From contig JAKAXI010000020.1 in assembly GCA_021816665.1 (NCBI GenBank), positions 1-13,307 of the forward strand: a DNA stretch of 13,307 bases, in the 5' to 3' direction. This stretch comes from Bacillota bacterium (GTDB taxonomy: Bacteria; Bacillota; Bacilli; Alicyclobacillales; Alicyclobacillaceae). The notes beneath the pieces are model-generated. The model made no database searches. It was not told the origin of the DNA and worked only from the letters and a program-made list of their open reading frames with translations. Made by a program: the position numbers and the translations under genes. Shown here in pieces: positions 5,989 through 13,307 of the stretch (the first letter of the stretch is position 1; each line of letters starts with the position of its first letter).

Positions 5989-6041
5989 CCTTTGATACCC
6001 TTGGATTTGTTGAAGCTCGACCGATGGGGGAGAGAGACCGC

Positions 6042-7373
6042 ATGGTGAAGAAGCTTCTGATTGCCAACCGAGGTGAAATTGCACGGCGAGTCATTCGAAC
6101 TTGCCGACAACTTGGTATTGACACGGTAGCTGTGTACTCGGACGCTGATATGAAAGCGCTTCACGTTACCGAAGCGGACGAGGCCGTCCGCATTGGCCCT
6201 GCACCAGTCGCACAAAGTTATCTGCAAGTCGAAGCCATTTTGGCAGCGGCGCGAGCGACGGGAGCTGACGCGGTGCACCCGGGGTACGGATTGCTGAGTG
6301 AGAACGCTGACTTTGCCAAGTCTTGTGTGGATGCAGGTCTGACTTTCATCGGTCCGCCACCAGCAGCGATTGCCGCAATGGGCAGCAAGATTGAGGCGAG
6401 ACAGGCCATGCGCAAGGCTGGCGTGCCGGTTGTGCCAGGCTCCGATGGAGCTGTTGCCGACGTGGCAGAGGCTGCACGTCTGGCTGCCGACATGGGGTAC
6501 CCAGTGATGCTGAAGGCGTCTGCGGGCGGCGGCGGGATCGGTATGCAAGAAGTCCGCGACGAACAGACACTGCGCCGCGCTTTCTCTGCAAACCAAGCCC
6601 GTGCGAAAGCGTATTTCGGAAGCGGCGAGATGTTCCTTGAGAAGCGAATCGAGGCGCCCCGCCACATTGAAATTCAGGTTCTGTTTGACAGGTACGGCCA
6701 CGGTGTCTATCTCGGCGAACGCGAGTGCTCGATTCAACGTCGCCACCAAAAGGTACTGGAGGAAGCCCCGTCTCCGTTTATGGACGAAGACTTGCTTGCG
6801 CGCATGGGGGAAGCCGCACTGACAGCTGGTCGCGCGATCGGCTATGTCAACGCAGGAACCGTGGAATTTCTCGTGGATGCAAAGCGAAATTTCTATTTTT
6901 TGGAGATGAACACAAGACTGCAGGTGGAGCACCCTGTGACGGAGTTCGTAACGGGGCTCGACCTAGTCGCTTGGCAACTTCGCATCGCTTCTGGTGAATC
7001 GCTCGAGTTGCCACAATCTGAGGTGCGGCGGAACGGTCACGCGATTGAGGTGCGTGTCTACGCTGAAGACCCCGTCAAGATGCTGCCGTCGCCTGGGACC
7101 ATTACCCGGCTCGAACTGCCTTCGGGGCACGGTGTGCGCAACGATGTCGGCGTTGAAGTCGGCAGCGAAGTGACGCCTTATTACGACCCGATGATTGGTA
7201 AGCTGATTGTCCACGCAGATACTCGCGAAGAAGCCATGGAAAAGTTGAAGACCGCTCTCGATGACTACATCGTGGAGGGAATCCAGACCAATCTTCCGCT
7301 GTTGCAGAGGATTGTGGCGTCTCCGGCGTTTCGGGCAGGCGAGACAACCACAGATTTCATCAATCGTCTGTAA
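6042..7373 (+). CDS. yngH: Biotin carboxylase subunit of 3-methylcrotonyl-CoA carboxylase
   Basis: This 443-residue ATP-grasp enzyme carboxylates biotin on the carrier protein using ATP and bicarbonate. Features: N-terminal KKLLIANRGEIARRVIR; K158 and the Gly-rich loop GGGGIGM (162-168) for ATP; HIEIQ at 208; ERECSIQRRHQKVLEEAPSPF near 227-246; E275 and E288 for metal; catalytic R292 with V295 and E296 in TRLQVEHP. Length agrees with AccC-type subunits that lack a fused carrier domain. ATG 6042 has GGGGGAG nine bases upstream; the frame is open back to 5973, without a ribosome site. The following four genes (carrier, HMG-CoA lyase, hydratase, carboxyltransferase) make the methylcrotonyl-CoA role much more likely than fatty acid synthesis. 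First gene of the unit. A propionyl-CoA-type activity cannot be excluded. Confidence 0.93.
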   Translation: MVKKLLIANRGEIARRVIRTCRQLGIDTVAVYSDADMKALHVTEADEAVRIGPAPVAQSYLQVEAILAAARATGADAVHPGYGLLSENADFAKSCVDAGLTFIGPPPAAIAAMGSKIEARQAMRKAGVPVVPGSDGAVADVAEAARLAADMGYPVMLKASAGGGGIGMQEVRDEQTLRRAFSANQARAKAYFGSGEMFLEKRIEAPRHIEIQVLFDRYGHGVYLGERECSIQRRHQKVLEEAPSPFMDEDLLARMGEAALTAGRAIGYVNAGTVEFLVDAKRNFYFLEMNTRLQVEHPVTEFVTGLDLVAWQLRIASGESLELPQSEVRRNGHAIEVRVYAEDPVKMLPSPGTITRLELPSGHGVRNDVGVEVGSEVTPYYDPMIGKLIVHADTREEAMEKLKTALDDYIVEGIQTNLPLLQRIVASPAFRAGETTTDFINRL

Positions 7374-7442
7374 GTGCGGATTATGGAGTAACACCGGCGG
7401 CACCCGAACCGTCGAGTGATGCCTTGGGGAGGATGACTGTTG

Positions 7443-7661
7443 ATGGCAAAAGTCACAGCGAGTATGGCAGGTACCGTGTTTCAGGTACTCGTAGAAGTTG
7501 GGGCTCCGGTGCAACCCGATGAAGATGTCGTCATTTTGGAGTCTATGAAAATGGAAGTCCCGGTGACGACGGATCAGGGCGGTCGCATCAGCGCCGTCCA
7601 TGTTCAACCAGGGGACTTTGTAAACGAAGGCGACACTTTGGTGGAAGTGGAGGAGGCGTGA
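7443..7661 (+). CDS. yngHB: Biotin carboxyl carrier protein (stand-alone biotinyl domain)
   Basis: This 72-residue protein is a single biotinyl/lipoyl-type beta-barrel carrying carboxybiotin between the carboxylase and the carboxyltransferase. The biotinylation site is K36 in ESMKME (33-38). Paired hairpins ASMAGTVFQVLVEVG and GRISAVHVQPGDFV are typical. It lacks the Ala/Pro-rich N-terminal region of AccB. GGGGAGG (7426-7432) serves either TTG 7440 or ATG 7443; ATG is preferred. It is separated by 69 bases from the carboxylase gene, and its stop overlaps the lyase start by GTGA. Confidence 0.93.
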   Translation: MAKVTASMAGTVFQVLVEVGAPVQPDEDVVILESMKMEVPVTTDQGGRISAVHVQPGDFVNEGDTLVEVEEA

Positions 7662-8563
7662 GCGGCAGAGATCGCGTAACCATCGTCGAGGTGGGACCGC
7701 GTGACGGTCTGCAGAATGAATCTCGGGTACTTTCGACGGATGACAAGGTGACGCTCGTTAATCGCCTGAGTGAAGCCGGGTTCCGGCACATTGAAGTTTC
7801 GTCGTTTGTCCACCCAAAATGGATTCCTACTTTAGCTGATGCCGACGAAGTGTTGGCTCGCATTACTCGCCGACCTGGCGTGACGTACAGCGCTCTTGTG
7901 CCAAACGAGCGCGGGTTAGAGCGCGCTTTGTCGGCGCGCGTCGACATGGTAAACGTGTTCATGTCCGCGAGTGAGTCGCACAACCGCGCAAACATTAACA
8001 AGTCGATCGTCGACACGTATGCGGTACTCGAACCTGTCGTGCAGGGGGCGAAGGCTGCTGGCCTGTCTGTGCGCGGCTATGTGTCCACCGCGTTTGGCTG
8101 TCCTTACGAAGGTGATGTGGATGTCTCGCAAGTTGTAGCCGTCAGTGAGCGCCTGTTGCGCATGGGGGTCGATGAACTGTCAATCGGGGACACGATTGGA
8201 GTTGCCGTACCGACACAAGTCACCGCTGTAGTCGCAGCTTTGCAGTCTGTTCTTGACGTGTCCAAACTGGCTTTGCACTTCCACGACACCCGCGGTACTG
8301 CCATTGCGAACATTGTCGCAGGACTTGGGAGTGGCGTCACTGTGTTTGACGCATCAGTGGGTGGCCTCGGGGGGTGCCCGTACGCCCCAGGGGCGGCGGG
8401 CAATGTCGCTACCGAAGATGTCCTTTATTTGTTCGACAAGATGGGTCTCGACACGGGAATTGAACGTCCGTTCGTGGACGACGTCGCCGCGTGGCTGGAG
8501 GAGCGACTAGAGAAGCCACTGCCAAGTCATGCGCGTGCAGTCCGACGCGGACAGTCGGCCTGA
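7658..8563 (+). CDS. yngG: Hydroxymethylglutaryl-CoA lyase
   Basis: This 301-residue TIM-barrel enzyme cleaves 3-hydroxy-3-methylglutaryl-CoA to acetyl-CoA and acetoacetate, the last step of leucine breakdown. Motifs: EVGPRDGLQNE (11-21) with catalytic R15 and metal ligand D16; E46; HFHDTRG with metal histidines H207 and H209; GGLGGCPYAPGAAGNVATED with catalytic C240 and metal ligand N249. The whole family length is present. The GTG start at 7658 overlaps the carrier stop by four bases (GTGA), with GGAGG at 7649-7653, so translation is coupled. Relatives in the DRE-TIM family (isopropylmalate or citramalate synthases) lack the GGCPYAPGAAGN loop, so the call is firm. Confidence 0.95.
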   Translation: MSGRDRVTIVEVGPRDGLQNESRVLSTDDKVTLVNRLSEAGFRHIEVSSFVHPKWIPTLADADEVLARITRRPGVTYSALVPNERGLERALSARVDMVNVFMSASESHNRANINKSIVDTYAVLEPVVQGAKAAGLSVRGYVSTAFGCPYEGDVDVSQVVAVSERLLRMGVDELSIGDTIGVAVPTQVTAVVAALQSVLDVSKLALHFHDTRGTAIANIVAGLGSGVTVFDASVGGLGGCPYAPGAAGNVATEDVLYLFDKMGLDTGIERPFVDDVAAWLEERLEKPLPSHARAVRRGQSA

Positions 8564-8643
8564 ACTGCGGCAGGACGAGTTCAAGAGGTGCGAGACGAAT
8601 GGGACCGGAAGAACGCGATCCGGGATGGGAGGGGCAGCACGCA

Positions 8644-9438
8644 ATGGACGAGACACAGTCGCCGGAACTCGCCATTTTCACAGTGGCAGACGGGATTGCC
8701 ACGCTGACACTGAATCGACCAGCTCAGGCTAACGCGCTGTCGCGTGGACTGCTCTTTGCGCTTCACGAGCATTTGACGGCTCTGACGTATCGCGAGGACA
8801 TACGTGTTCTCATCATTACAGGAGCCGGCCAAAAGGCGTTTTGTGCGGGGGCAGACCTTAAGGAGCGACGGGGGATGAGAGAGACCGAGGTGAGCCGCGC
8901 GGTGGGACTGATTCGCTCAACCGTCGAGGACGTCGCTCGCCTGCCATTTCCCACGATCGCGGCGGTGAACGGGGTTGCTTTTGGCGGCGGCACCGAACTG
9001 GCTTTGGCCTGCGATTTGAGAGTGGCCGCTGCGTCGGCGTACCTTGGCCTGACCGAAACTAGTCTGGCAATTATTCCTGGAGCCGGAGGAACACAGCGGT
9101 TGCCCCGCCTCGTCGGGCTGGCGAAAGCGAAGGAATTGATCTACACAGCGCGGCGTATTGATGCCGCTACGGCGCTTGACATTGGCCTGGTTAATCGCGT
9201 TGTGCCTGACGAGCAGCTGATGAACGAAAGTGTAGCTCTTGCCCGGGAAATTGCCGCAAACGGCCCAATTGCTCTGAGACAGGCAAAGTTCGCGCTGGAC
9301 AGAGGATTTGATCTGTCTCTCGAAGCTGGTCTTGCGGTTGAAAGCAAGGCTTACGAATTAGTCATCCCAACGGAAGACCGCGTAGAAGCTCTCCAGGCGT
9401 TTGCTGAAAAGCGACCGCCACAGTTTCAGGGCAGATAA
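8644..9438 (+). CDS. yngF: Enoyl-CoA hydratase, probably methylglutaconyl-CoA hydratase
   Basis: This 264-residue crotonase-fold protein probably hydrates 3-methylglutaconyl-CoA to HMG-CoA. Oxyanion-hole segments are CAGADL (67-72) and GVAFGGGTELALACD (110-124). Both hydratase glutamates are present: E118 in GGGTE and E138 in GLTETSLAIIPGAGGTQRLPR, a pattern typical of AUH-type methylglutaconyl hydratases. That and its place between lyase and carboxyltransferase genes favour the leucine role over fatty acid oxidation. ATG 8644 has GGGAGGGG nine bases upstream. ATG 8599, eight bases after AAGAGGTG, would add 15 residues and cannot be excluded. A gap of 80 bases follows the lyase gene. Confidence 0.92.
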   Translation: MDETQSPELAIFTVADGIATLTLNRPAQANALSRGLLFALHEHLTALTYREDIRVLIITGAGQKAFCAGADLKERRGMRETEVSRAVGLIRSTVEDVARLPFPTIAAVNGVAFGGGTELALACDLRVAAASAYLGLTETSLAIIPGAGGTQRLPRLVGLAKAKELIYTARRIDAATALDIGLVNRVVPDEQLMNESVALAREIAANGPIALRQAKFALDRGFDLSLEAGLAVESKAYELVIPTEDRVEALQAFAEKRPPQFQGR

Positions 9439-9469
9439 GTTTGGGGTGTTGAGGAGGAAACGTGAACGC

Positions 9470-10996
9470 ATGAGCGACGACAGACTGGAACAAGCCACCG
9501 CCCACGCGAAAGCAGGCGGTGCAGAAAAGTACCATGTAAAGAATGCGGAAGCGGGAAAACTGTTTGCTCGCGACCGGTTGCGGTTGCTGTTTGACGACGA
9601 CCTTGATTTGGAGGACGGGTTGTTCGCAAACGCCCTGGCAGAGGGGTTGCCAGCGGATGGCGTCATCACCGGGATCGGCCGTATTCATGGCAGGCAGGTG
9701 GCTGTCATGGCGAACGACAGTACCGTCAAGGCTGGCAGTTGGGGTTCGCGGACGGTGGAGAAGATCATCCGCATTCAAGAGACGGCCATGAAGCTCGAGA
9801 TCCCGCTTGTCTACCTAGTGGATTCTGCAGGCGCGCGGATCACGGATCAAGTCGAGATGTTTCCCGGCAGAAGGGGAGCGGGGCGGATTTTCTACAACGA
9901 GGTCAAGTTGTCCGGCCGTGTTCCGCAGGTGTGTGTCCTGTTTGGTCCATCAGCTGCAGGCGGGGCGTATATTCCCGCTTTTTGTGACATCGTGATCATG
10001 GTCGAGAAGAACGCCAGCATGTATTTGGGCTCCCCGCGAATGGCTGAAATGGTGATCGGAGAAAAGGTCACACTTGAGGAGATGGGCGGCGCGCGCATGC
10101 ACTGTACCGTCAGCGGCTGTGGCGATGTCTTGGTGCAAACGGAGCAAGAAGCCATTGCCTCTGCACGGGATTATCTCGGATACTTGCCAGACAACTGGCG
10201 GCAGGCGCCTGCAGTGAGCGATGCACGTCCGGTTGCCCGGTTTGAGAAGACGTTAGAGGACATCATACCGAAGAACCAAAACGCACCTTTTAATATGCAC
10301 GACTTGATTCTGCGTGTTGTAGACGAAGGATCTTGGTACGAAGTCAAGAAACTGTTCGCCAAGGAAGTTGTGACAGGGTTCGGGCGCGTTGAGGGTCGGG
10401 TTGTCGGCATCGTGGCAAATCAACCGCGGGTCAAGGGAGGCGTACTGTTTGTCGATTCTGCTGACAAGGCAGCTCGTTTTATCACCCTCTGCGATGCATT
10501 TCACATTCCACTCGTCTTTTTGGCTGATGTGCCTGGGTTTATGATCGGTACTGCAGTCGAGCGTGCGGGTATCATCCGTCACGGAGCGAAGCTGATTGCG
10601 GCGATGTCGGAAGCCACCGTGCCCAAACTGTCTGTCATCGTGCGAAAGGCGTACGGAGCTGGTTTGTATGCCATGGCGGGACCGGCCTTTGAGCCGGACG
10701 TTTGTCTAGCGCTGCCAACAGCACAAATCGCGGTGATGGGACCGGAAGCGGCTGTAAACGCCGTGTATAGCAACAAGATTGCAGAACTGCCCGAGGCAGA
10801 ACGGGCTCTGTTCGTAGAAGCCAAGCGCAAAGAGTATCAGGCGGACATCGATATCTATCGCCTCGCCGCAGAGATGGTGGTCGATGATGTCGTCCAGCCC
10901 AATGACCTGCGCAAAGAACTCGCTATGCGACTGGCAGCGTACGAAAGCAAACACTTGCAGTTCACCGAACGGAAACACCCGGTTTATCCTGTCTAG
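9470..10996 (+). CDS. yngE: Carboxyltransferase subunit of 3-methylcrotonyl-CoA carboxylase
   Basis: This 508-residue protein has the two crotonase-like halves of acyl-CoA carboxylase beta subunits. It transfers the carboxyl group from carboxybiotin to the acyl-CoA. The N half contains GPSAAGGAYIPAFCD near 162-176 (acyl-CoA site) and YLGSPRMAEMVIGEKVTLEE, typical of methylcrotonyl-type subunits such as YngE. The C half contains NQPRVKGGVLFVDSADKAARF, LADVPGFMIGTAVERAGIIRHGAK and the carboxybiotin-side KAYGAGLYAMAG. ATG 9470 is used; GGAGG at 9453-9457 lies 12 bases upstream, a long spacing, but no other in-frame codon fits. The stop is 24 bases before a strong terminator, so this is the last gene of the unit. 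Propionyl-CoA carboxylase is the main alternative; the neighbours argue against it. Confidence 0.93.
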   Translation: MSDDRLEQATAHAKAGGAEKYHVKNAEAGKLFARDRLRLLFDDDLDLEDGLFANALAEGLPADGVITGIGRIHGRQVAVMANDSTVKAGSWGSRTVEKIIRIQETAMKLEIPLVYLVDSAGARITDQVEMFPGRRGAGRIFYNEVKLSGRVPQVCVLFGPSAAGGAYIPAFCDIVIMVEKNASMYLGSPRMAEMVIGEKVTLEEMGGARMHCTVSGCGDVLVQTEQEAIASARDYLGYLPDNWRQAPAVSDARPVARFEKTLEDIIPKNQNAPFNMHDLILRVVDEGSWYEVKKLFAKEVVTGFGRVEGRVVGIVANQPRVKGGVLFVDSADKAARFITLCDAFHIPLVFLADVPGFMIGTAVERAGIIRHGAKLIAAMSEATVPKLSVIVRKAYGAGLYAMAGPAFEPDVCLALPTAQIAVMGPEAAVNAVYSNKIAELPEAERALFVEAKRKEYQADIDIYRLAAEMVVDDVVQPNDLRKELAMRLAAYESKHLQFTERKHPVYPV

Positions 10997-11019
10997 GCAT
11001 GCACCTCACAAAATGAACC

Positions 11020-11057
11020 GGGCCGTGCGCAGTATGGTCAGCGCACGGTCCCTTTTT
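11020..11057 (+). terminator. Rho-independent terminator of the leucine operon
   Basis: Arms GGGCCGTGCGC (11020-11030) and GCGCACGGTCC (11041-11051) pair over 11 bp with one G-T wobble and a 10-base loop. TTTTT follows at 11053-11057. It is placed 24 bases after the carboxyltransferase stop. Confidence 0.88.
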
Positions 11058-11070
11058 GTCTGTGACTTAC

Positions 11071-11099
11071 TTTACTTTCAGAAGTGGGATGGGTAACAT
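11071..11099 (+). promoter_or_regulatory. Candidate sigma-A promoter for bshC
   Basis: TTTACT (11071-11076, 4 of 6 with TTGACA) and TAACAT (11094-11099, 4 of 6 with TATAAT) are 17 bases apart. Together they lie between the operon terminator and bshC. The predicted start near 11106 gives a short leader. The match is moderate, but a promoter is needed here because the terminator upstream is strong. Confidence 0.4.
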
Positions 11100-11125
11100 A
11101 GTCCTCGAATTGCTTCTGACTTGAG

Positions 11126-12811
11126 ATGGATGCTCATGGCCTTGAGCCAATGAAGGGGTTGTGCGCTTTGAACTTGAGTGTGCGGACAGAACCGACCGGA
11201 AATCGGCTGGCGGATTTGCACGCAACCGCCTTCGCCGAGGTCGCGCACTTATACGACAATCAAAATCCAACTTTACTTGATACGTATCGGAATCGTGCAG
11301 CAGTGGTGGCGCCGCAGTTTACAGCCGAGCACAGAGACCAACTAGTAGATGTGCTTCGCGCTTACATGTCCGAGTTACATGCTTCAGAAAAGTCGTTCTC
11401 GCAACTTGAACGTTTGCGCGACCGTGAGGCGGTTGCGATTGTTACAGGACAACAGGCCGGCTTGTTTACCGGACCCGTACTCACGGTGTACAAAGCGTTG
11501 TCTGCGGTCGGACTTGCCCAGCGTTTGGAGAGGGAATTGGGAAGACCGGTTGTGCCTGTGTTTTGGATTGCCTCAGAGGATCACGATTGGGCTGAAGTTA
11601 ACCATGCGTATCTGCTCGATCAACACGATGATGTTCGACGTATCGTTTGGCCAACACCTCCAGAAGCGCACACTATGGTGTTTTACCATCCTCTGAATCA
11701 GGATGATGTCGACTTCATCATCCGCGACGCGTTCCTGCAGTTACCCGATGGACCTGCGAAGGCGGACGTTTTGCGGATGTTTCGAGACTGTTGGGAGAAC
11801 GGAGACAGTCTGGCCACGTGGTTTGGCCGTGTCATGGCTACTCTTTTTCGCGACCAAGGGCTTGTGATTCTGGACCCTTGCCTGCCAGGGTTGCGAGATT
11901 TGGTACGACCTGTGTGGAAAACCGCGCTCGGTAACGTCGAGGCTGTTCAGGCAGGTCTTGAAGACGCGTATCGAGAAGTGGAACGCCTTGGTATTGAACC
12001 GACCGTGATCCGGGACCGCGAAAACAGCACGGTATTTCACGTGATCAATGGACAGCGTTACGTGCTCGAGAGCAACGGGCCAGGAAGGCTCCGCGTTCGA
12101 GGTCTGGGCATTTCCAAGACTGTGGCCGAATGGCAGGAATTGGCGAACGATGATCCTACGCGCTTCAGTTCAAATGTACTTCTTCGCCCTGTCGTGCAGG
12201 ACACCCTTCTACCGACACTGGCATACGTCGGTGGACCAGCAGAAATTGCCTATCACGCACTGTCTCGGGCCGTGTTCCATGCACATGGTCGAAATTTACC
12301 GCCGCTGTTACTGCGGCAGCGAGTCATCTGCTACCCAGCAAGTGTGGTTCGAAACTTAGCCAAGTGGCAGATTCCTCGGTCGGAACTCGAGACGCCAGGC
12401 GACTTGGTAGCGCCACGTTTGGGAGCTATGGGTTTCACTGCGATTGAGGCGGAATTTGAGCAGTTGGCTGCTGCTACTCAACTTAGGTGGGACGAATTCG
12501 CGGATCGAATCGGCAGTCTCGGACCACAGGTGTTCTCAATGGCGCGCGCCCAAGCTGACCGGGAGAAGTCGGGCATTGCCAAGCTGAAAAAGAAGACACA
12601 GCGCTTGTTTGAACAGCGGCACAAGGCTGCCATCGCTCAGTTGCGCAACATTGAGCGCTGGCTGTGGACAGATGGTCATCTCCAGGAACGTCGTCTCTGC
12701 CCGCTCAACTTCTTAAGTGTGCAAGGACTGACTTGGATCGATCAGCTGCCTGCTTGGGGAGATTACGATTTACCGGCCCCCGTGTACCATATCCACGATG
12801 TGCGAGGCTGA
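11126..12811 (+). CDS. bshC: Bacillithiol biosynthesis cysteine-adding enzyme BshC
   Basis: This protein of up to 561 residues catalyses the final bacillithiol step, joining cysteine to glucosaminyl-malate. Family signatures: VTGQQAGLFTGPVLTVYKA (Rossmann-like nucleotide-site region), VPVFWIASEDHDWAEVNHA, TRFSSNVLLRPVVQDTLLP followed by YVGGPAEIAYHA, and a C-terminal basic coiled-coil segment (about 475-512) that mediates dimerisation in known BshC. It lies directly upstream of mraZ, as in B. subtilis (yllA-yllB). The start is uncertain: ATG 11126 and ATG 11150 have poor ribosome sites, whereas AAGGGG at 11152-11157 could serve TTG 11168, giving about 547 residues, near the usual length. BshA and BshB are not in the window. 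A terminator follows about 90 bases after the stop. Confidence 0.94.
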   Translation: MDAHGLEPMKGLCALNLSVRTEPTGNRLADLHATAFAEVAHLYDNQNPTLLDTYRNRAAVVAPQFTAEHRDQLVDVLRAYMSELHASEKSFSQLERLRDREAVAIVTGQQAGLFTGPVLTVYKALSAVGLAQRLERELGRPVVPVFWIASEDHDWAEVNHAYLLDQHDDVRRIVWPTPPEAHTMVFYHPLNQDDVDFIIRDAFLQLPDGPAKADVLRMFRDCWENGDSLATWFGRVMATLFRDQGLVILDPCLPGLRDLVRPVWKTALGNVEAVQAGLEDAYREVERLGIEPTVIRDRENSTVFHVINGQRYVLESNGPGRLRVRGLGISKTVAEWQELANDDPTRFSSNVLLRPVVQDTLLPTLAYVGGPAEIAYHALSRAVFHAHGRNLPPLLLRQRVICYPASVVRNLAKWQIPRSELETPGDLVAPRLGAMGFTAIEAEFEQLAAATQLRWDEFADRIGSLGPQVFSMARAQADREKSGIAKLKKKTQRLFEQRHKAAIAQLRNIERWLWTDGHLQERRLCPLNFLSVQGLTWIDQLPAWGDYDLPAPVYHIHDVRG

Positions 12812-12900
12812 CATGCGTTAGTTCACTTTCGCAGACTTGTTCGGCACGCTGAGGTATAGGCTCTGACTTCAATCAAACAGTGGTTGGTGATATTGCAAAG

Positions 12901-12931
12901 GCGGCTCGCATTCTCTGCGGGCCGCTTTTTT
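12901..12931 (+). terminator. Rho-independent terminator of bshC
   Basis: Arms GCGGCTCGCA (12901-12910) and TGCGGGCCGC (12916-12925) pair over 10 bp with one wobble and a 5-base loop. Six T follow (12926-12931). It separates bshC from mraZ, so mraZ needs its own promoter. The stretch 12812-12900 before it holds nothing recognisable. After it, 12932-13035 holds a minor hairpin (CCCGC-GAG-GCGGG, 12956-12966) and an A-rich segment where the mraZ promoter should lie. Confidence 0.9.
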
Positions 12932-13035
12932 GCACCTTTCCAACGTGTCTGCGGTCCCGCGAGGCGGGTGACTTTTCAGCGCGTCAAACAGAGAAAATTG
13001 CTTTGAAAAGTTCACGTGCTAGGCAGGAAATCGAG

Positions 13036-13096
13036 AAAGTGGGGCGAAAGTCTATGTGAGTGGTGGAAAGTGGGGCAAAGTGGGGCAATGTGGAGG
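13036..13096 (+). promoter_or_regulatory. Tandem 10-bp MraZ-box array before mraZ
   Basis: AAAGTGGGGC occurs three times exactly (13036-13045, 13067-13076, 13077-13086). Related units fill the rest: AAAGTCTATG (13047-13056), TGAGTGGTGG (13057-13066) and AATGTGGAGG (13087-13096). From 13047 onwards the period is exactly 10 bp, and the first unit is set off by one extra base. MraZ is known to bind short direct repeats rich in GTGG or TGGG in its own promoter. The array is therefore the likely autoregulatory operator of the division and cell-wall cluster. No clear sigma-A promoter was found; TTGAAA (13003-13008) is the best -35 but has a poor -10. Confidence 0.8.
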
Positions 13097-13112
13097 ACAG
13101 GTGGTGGTCGAC

Positions 13113-13307
13113 ATGTTCATGGGGGAATTCCAGCACACCCTCGATGAAAAGGGTCGCATCACCATGCCAGTTAAGTACCGTGACGAACTTGGCAAATCTT
13201 TCGTCATGACGCGTGGCATCGATACCTGTCTGTTCGTATACCCAATGACCGAGTGGGAAACGTTAGAGTCCAAGTTGAAGGCACTGCCGCTGACACGGGC
13301 CGACGCC
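13113..13307 (+). CDS. mraZ: Transcriptional regulator MraZ (5' part, cut by the window)
   Basis: The first 65 codons of mraZ are present and the gene runs off the right edge. MraZ forms a ring of AbrB-like swapped-hairpin domains, binds the promoter repeats of its own operon and controls the division and cell-wall (dcw) cluster. The start [24 protein letters not shown] is strongly conserved, including the DNA-contacting DEKGR-T-P segment (residues 11-19). [20 protein letters not shown] is also typical. ATG 13113 has AGGTGG (13099-13104) eight bases upstream. A tandem repeat array ends 16 bases before the start, as expected for the autoregulated gene. By analogy, mraW/rsmH and ftsL should follow outside the window. 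Confidence 0.96.
   Translation, partial: MFMGEFQHTLDEKGRITMPVKYRDELGKSFVMTRGIDTCLFVYPMTEWETLESKLKALPLTRADA

Noticed and set aside
5994..6001. GATACCCT as a sigma-E -10 element for the leucine operon
   Set aside because: Six of eight positions fit, and sigma-E control is known for the B. subtilis operon, but no acceptable -35 lies 13-15 bases upstream.
5877..6932. Minus-strand frame of 351 codons across the divergent region into the biotin carboxylase gene
   Set aside because: It is the shadow of a firmly identified carboxylase gene; its product is rich in Cys and His without any motif.
7392..7420. Small hairpin between the carboxylase and carrier genes (CGGCGG / CCGTCG)
   Set aside because: Only six paired bases with a wobble plus a bulged extension and no U tract; too weak to call a terminator or processing site.
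6963..7607. Minus-strand frame opposite the end of the carboxylase and carrier genes
   Set aside because: Both strands cannot be coding here, and the plus-strand genes are unambiguous.
12954..12970. Second hairpin after the bshC terminator (CCCGC-GAG-GCGGG followed by ACTTTTC)
   Set aside because: Short stem, 3-base loop and interrupted U tract; more likely chance than a second terminator.
12998..13031. TTGCTT or TTGAAA as -35 of a sigma-A promoter for mraZ
   Set aside because: The corresponding -10 hexamers (TAGGCA, GGAAAT) fit only two or three positions.

Overview
The window looks like a chromosome segment from an endospore-forming member of the Bacilli, most likely Alicyclobacillus or a relative. 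It carries an RsfA-type prespore regulator, a Ger(x)C germination lipoprotein, the bacillithiol enzyme BshC, the start of mraZ (first gene of the division and cell-wall cluster), purine-rich Shine-Dalgarno sites and U-tailed terminators. By eye it is moderately G+C-rich. The genus is inferred; no marker here fixes it.

Layout. Bases 1-292 hold a terminator, and possibly the tail of an upstream gene, followed by a sigma-F-like promoter. Next comes the rsfA/ylbO-type gene (293-940, +) with its own terminator. A two-gene minus-strand unit follows: a ylbP-type acetyltransferase (2748-2272) overlapping a PLP trans-sulfuration-type enzyme (2288-1041). Divergent from it is an orphan Ger(x)C lipoprotein (2877-4214, +). 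Convergent to that is an unfamiliar ribbon-helix-helix-like protein (4913-4245, -) with a strong inverted repeat in front of its start. An SDR oxidoreductase (5908-5096, -) lies divergent from the largest unit.

The largest unit (6042-10996, +) has five genes: biotin carboxylase, stand-alone biotin carrier, HMG-CoA lyase, methylglutaconyl-type enoyl-CoA hydratase and carboxyltransferase. Their order matches yngH-yngHB-yngG-yngF-yngE of Bacillus subtilis. Together they make the lower leucine-degradation pathway: 3-methylcrotonyl-CoA to 3-methylglutaconyl-CoA to HMG-CoA to acetyl-CoA plus acetoacetate. The acyl-CoA dehydrogenase that would feed this pathway is not in the window. The unit ends at a strong terminator.

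The right end has bshC (11126-12811) with a terminator. After that comes a region of about 300 bp without genes, then a tandem 10-bp repeat array (MraZ boxes) directly before mraZ (13113 to the window end, incomplete).

The frame rsfA/ylbO - ylbP - bshC - mraZ recalls the B. subtilis order ylbO-ylbP-ylbQ-bshC-mraZ (from memory). Here the leucine operon, the Ger(x)C gene, the RHH-like gene and the SDR gene lie within that conserved block. I see no transposase, integrase, tRNA, rRNA, CRISPR array or phage gene. No wholly unprecedented system is evident. The least explained parts are the RHH-like gene with its leader hairpins, the PLP enzyme with an altered specificity loop, and the orphan Ger(x)C protein with a Gly/Ser linker.
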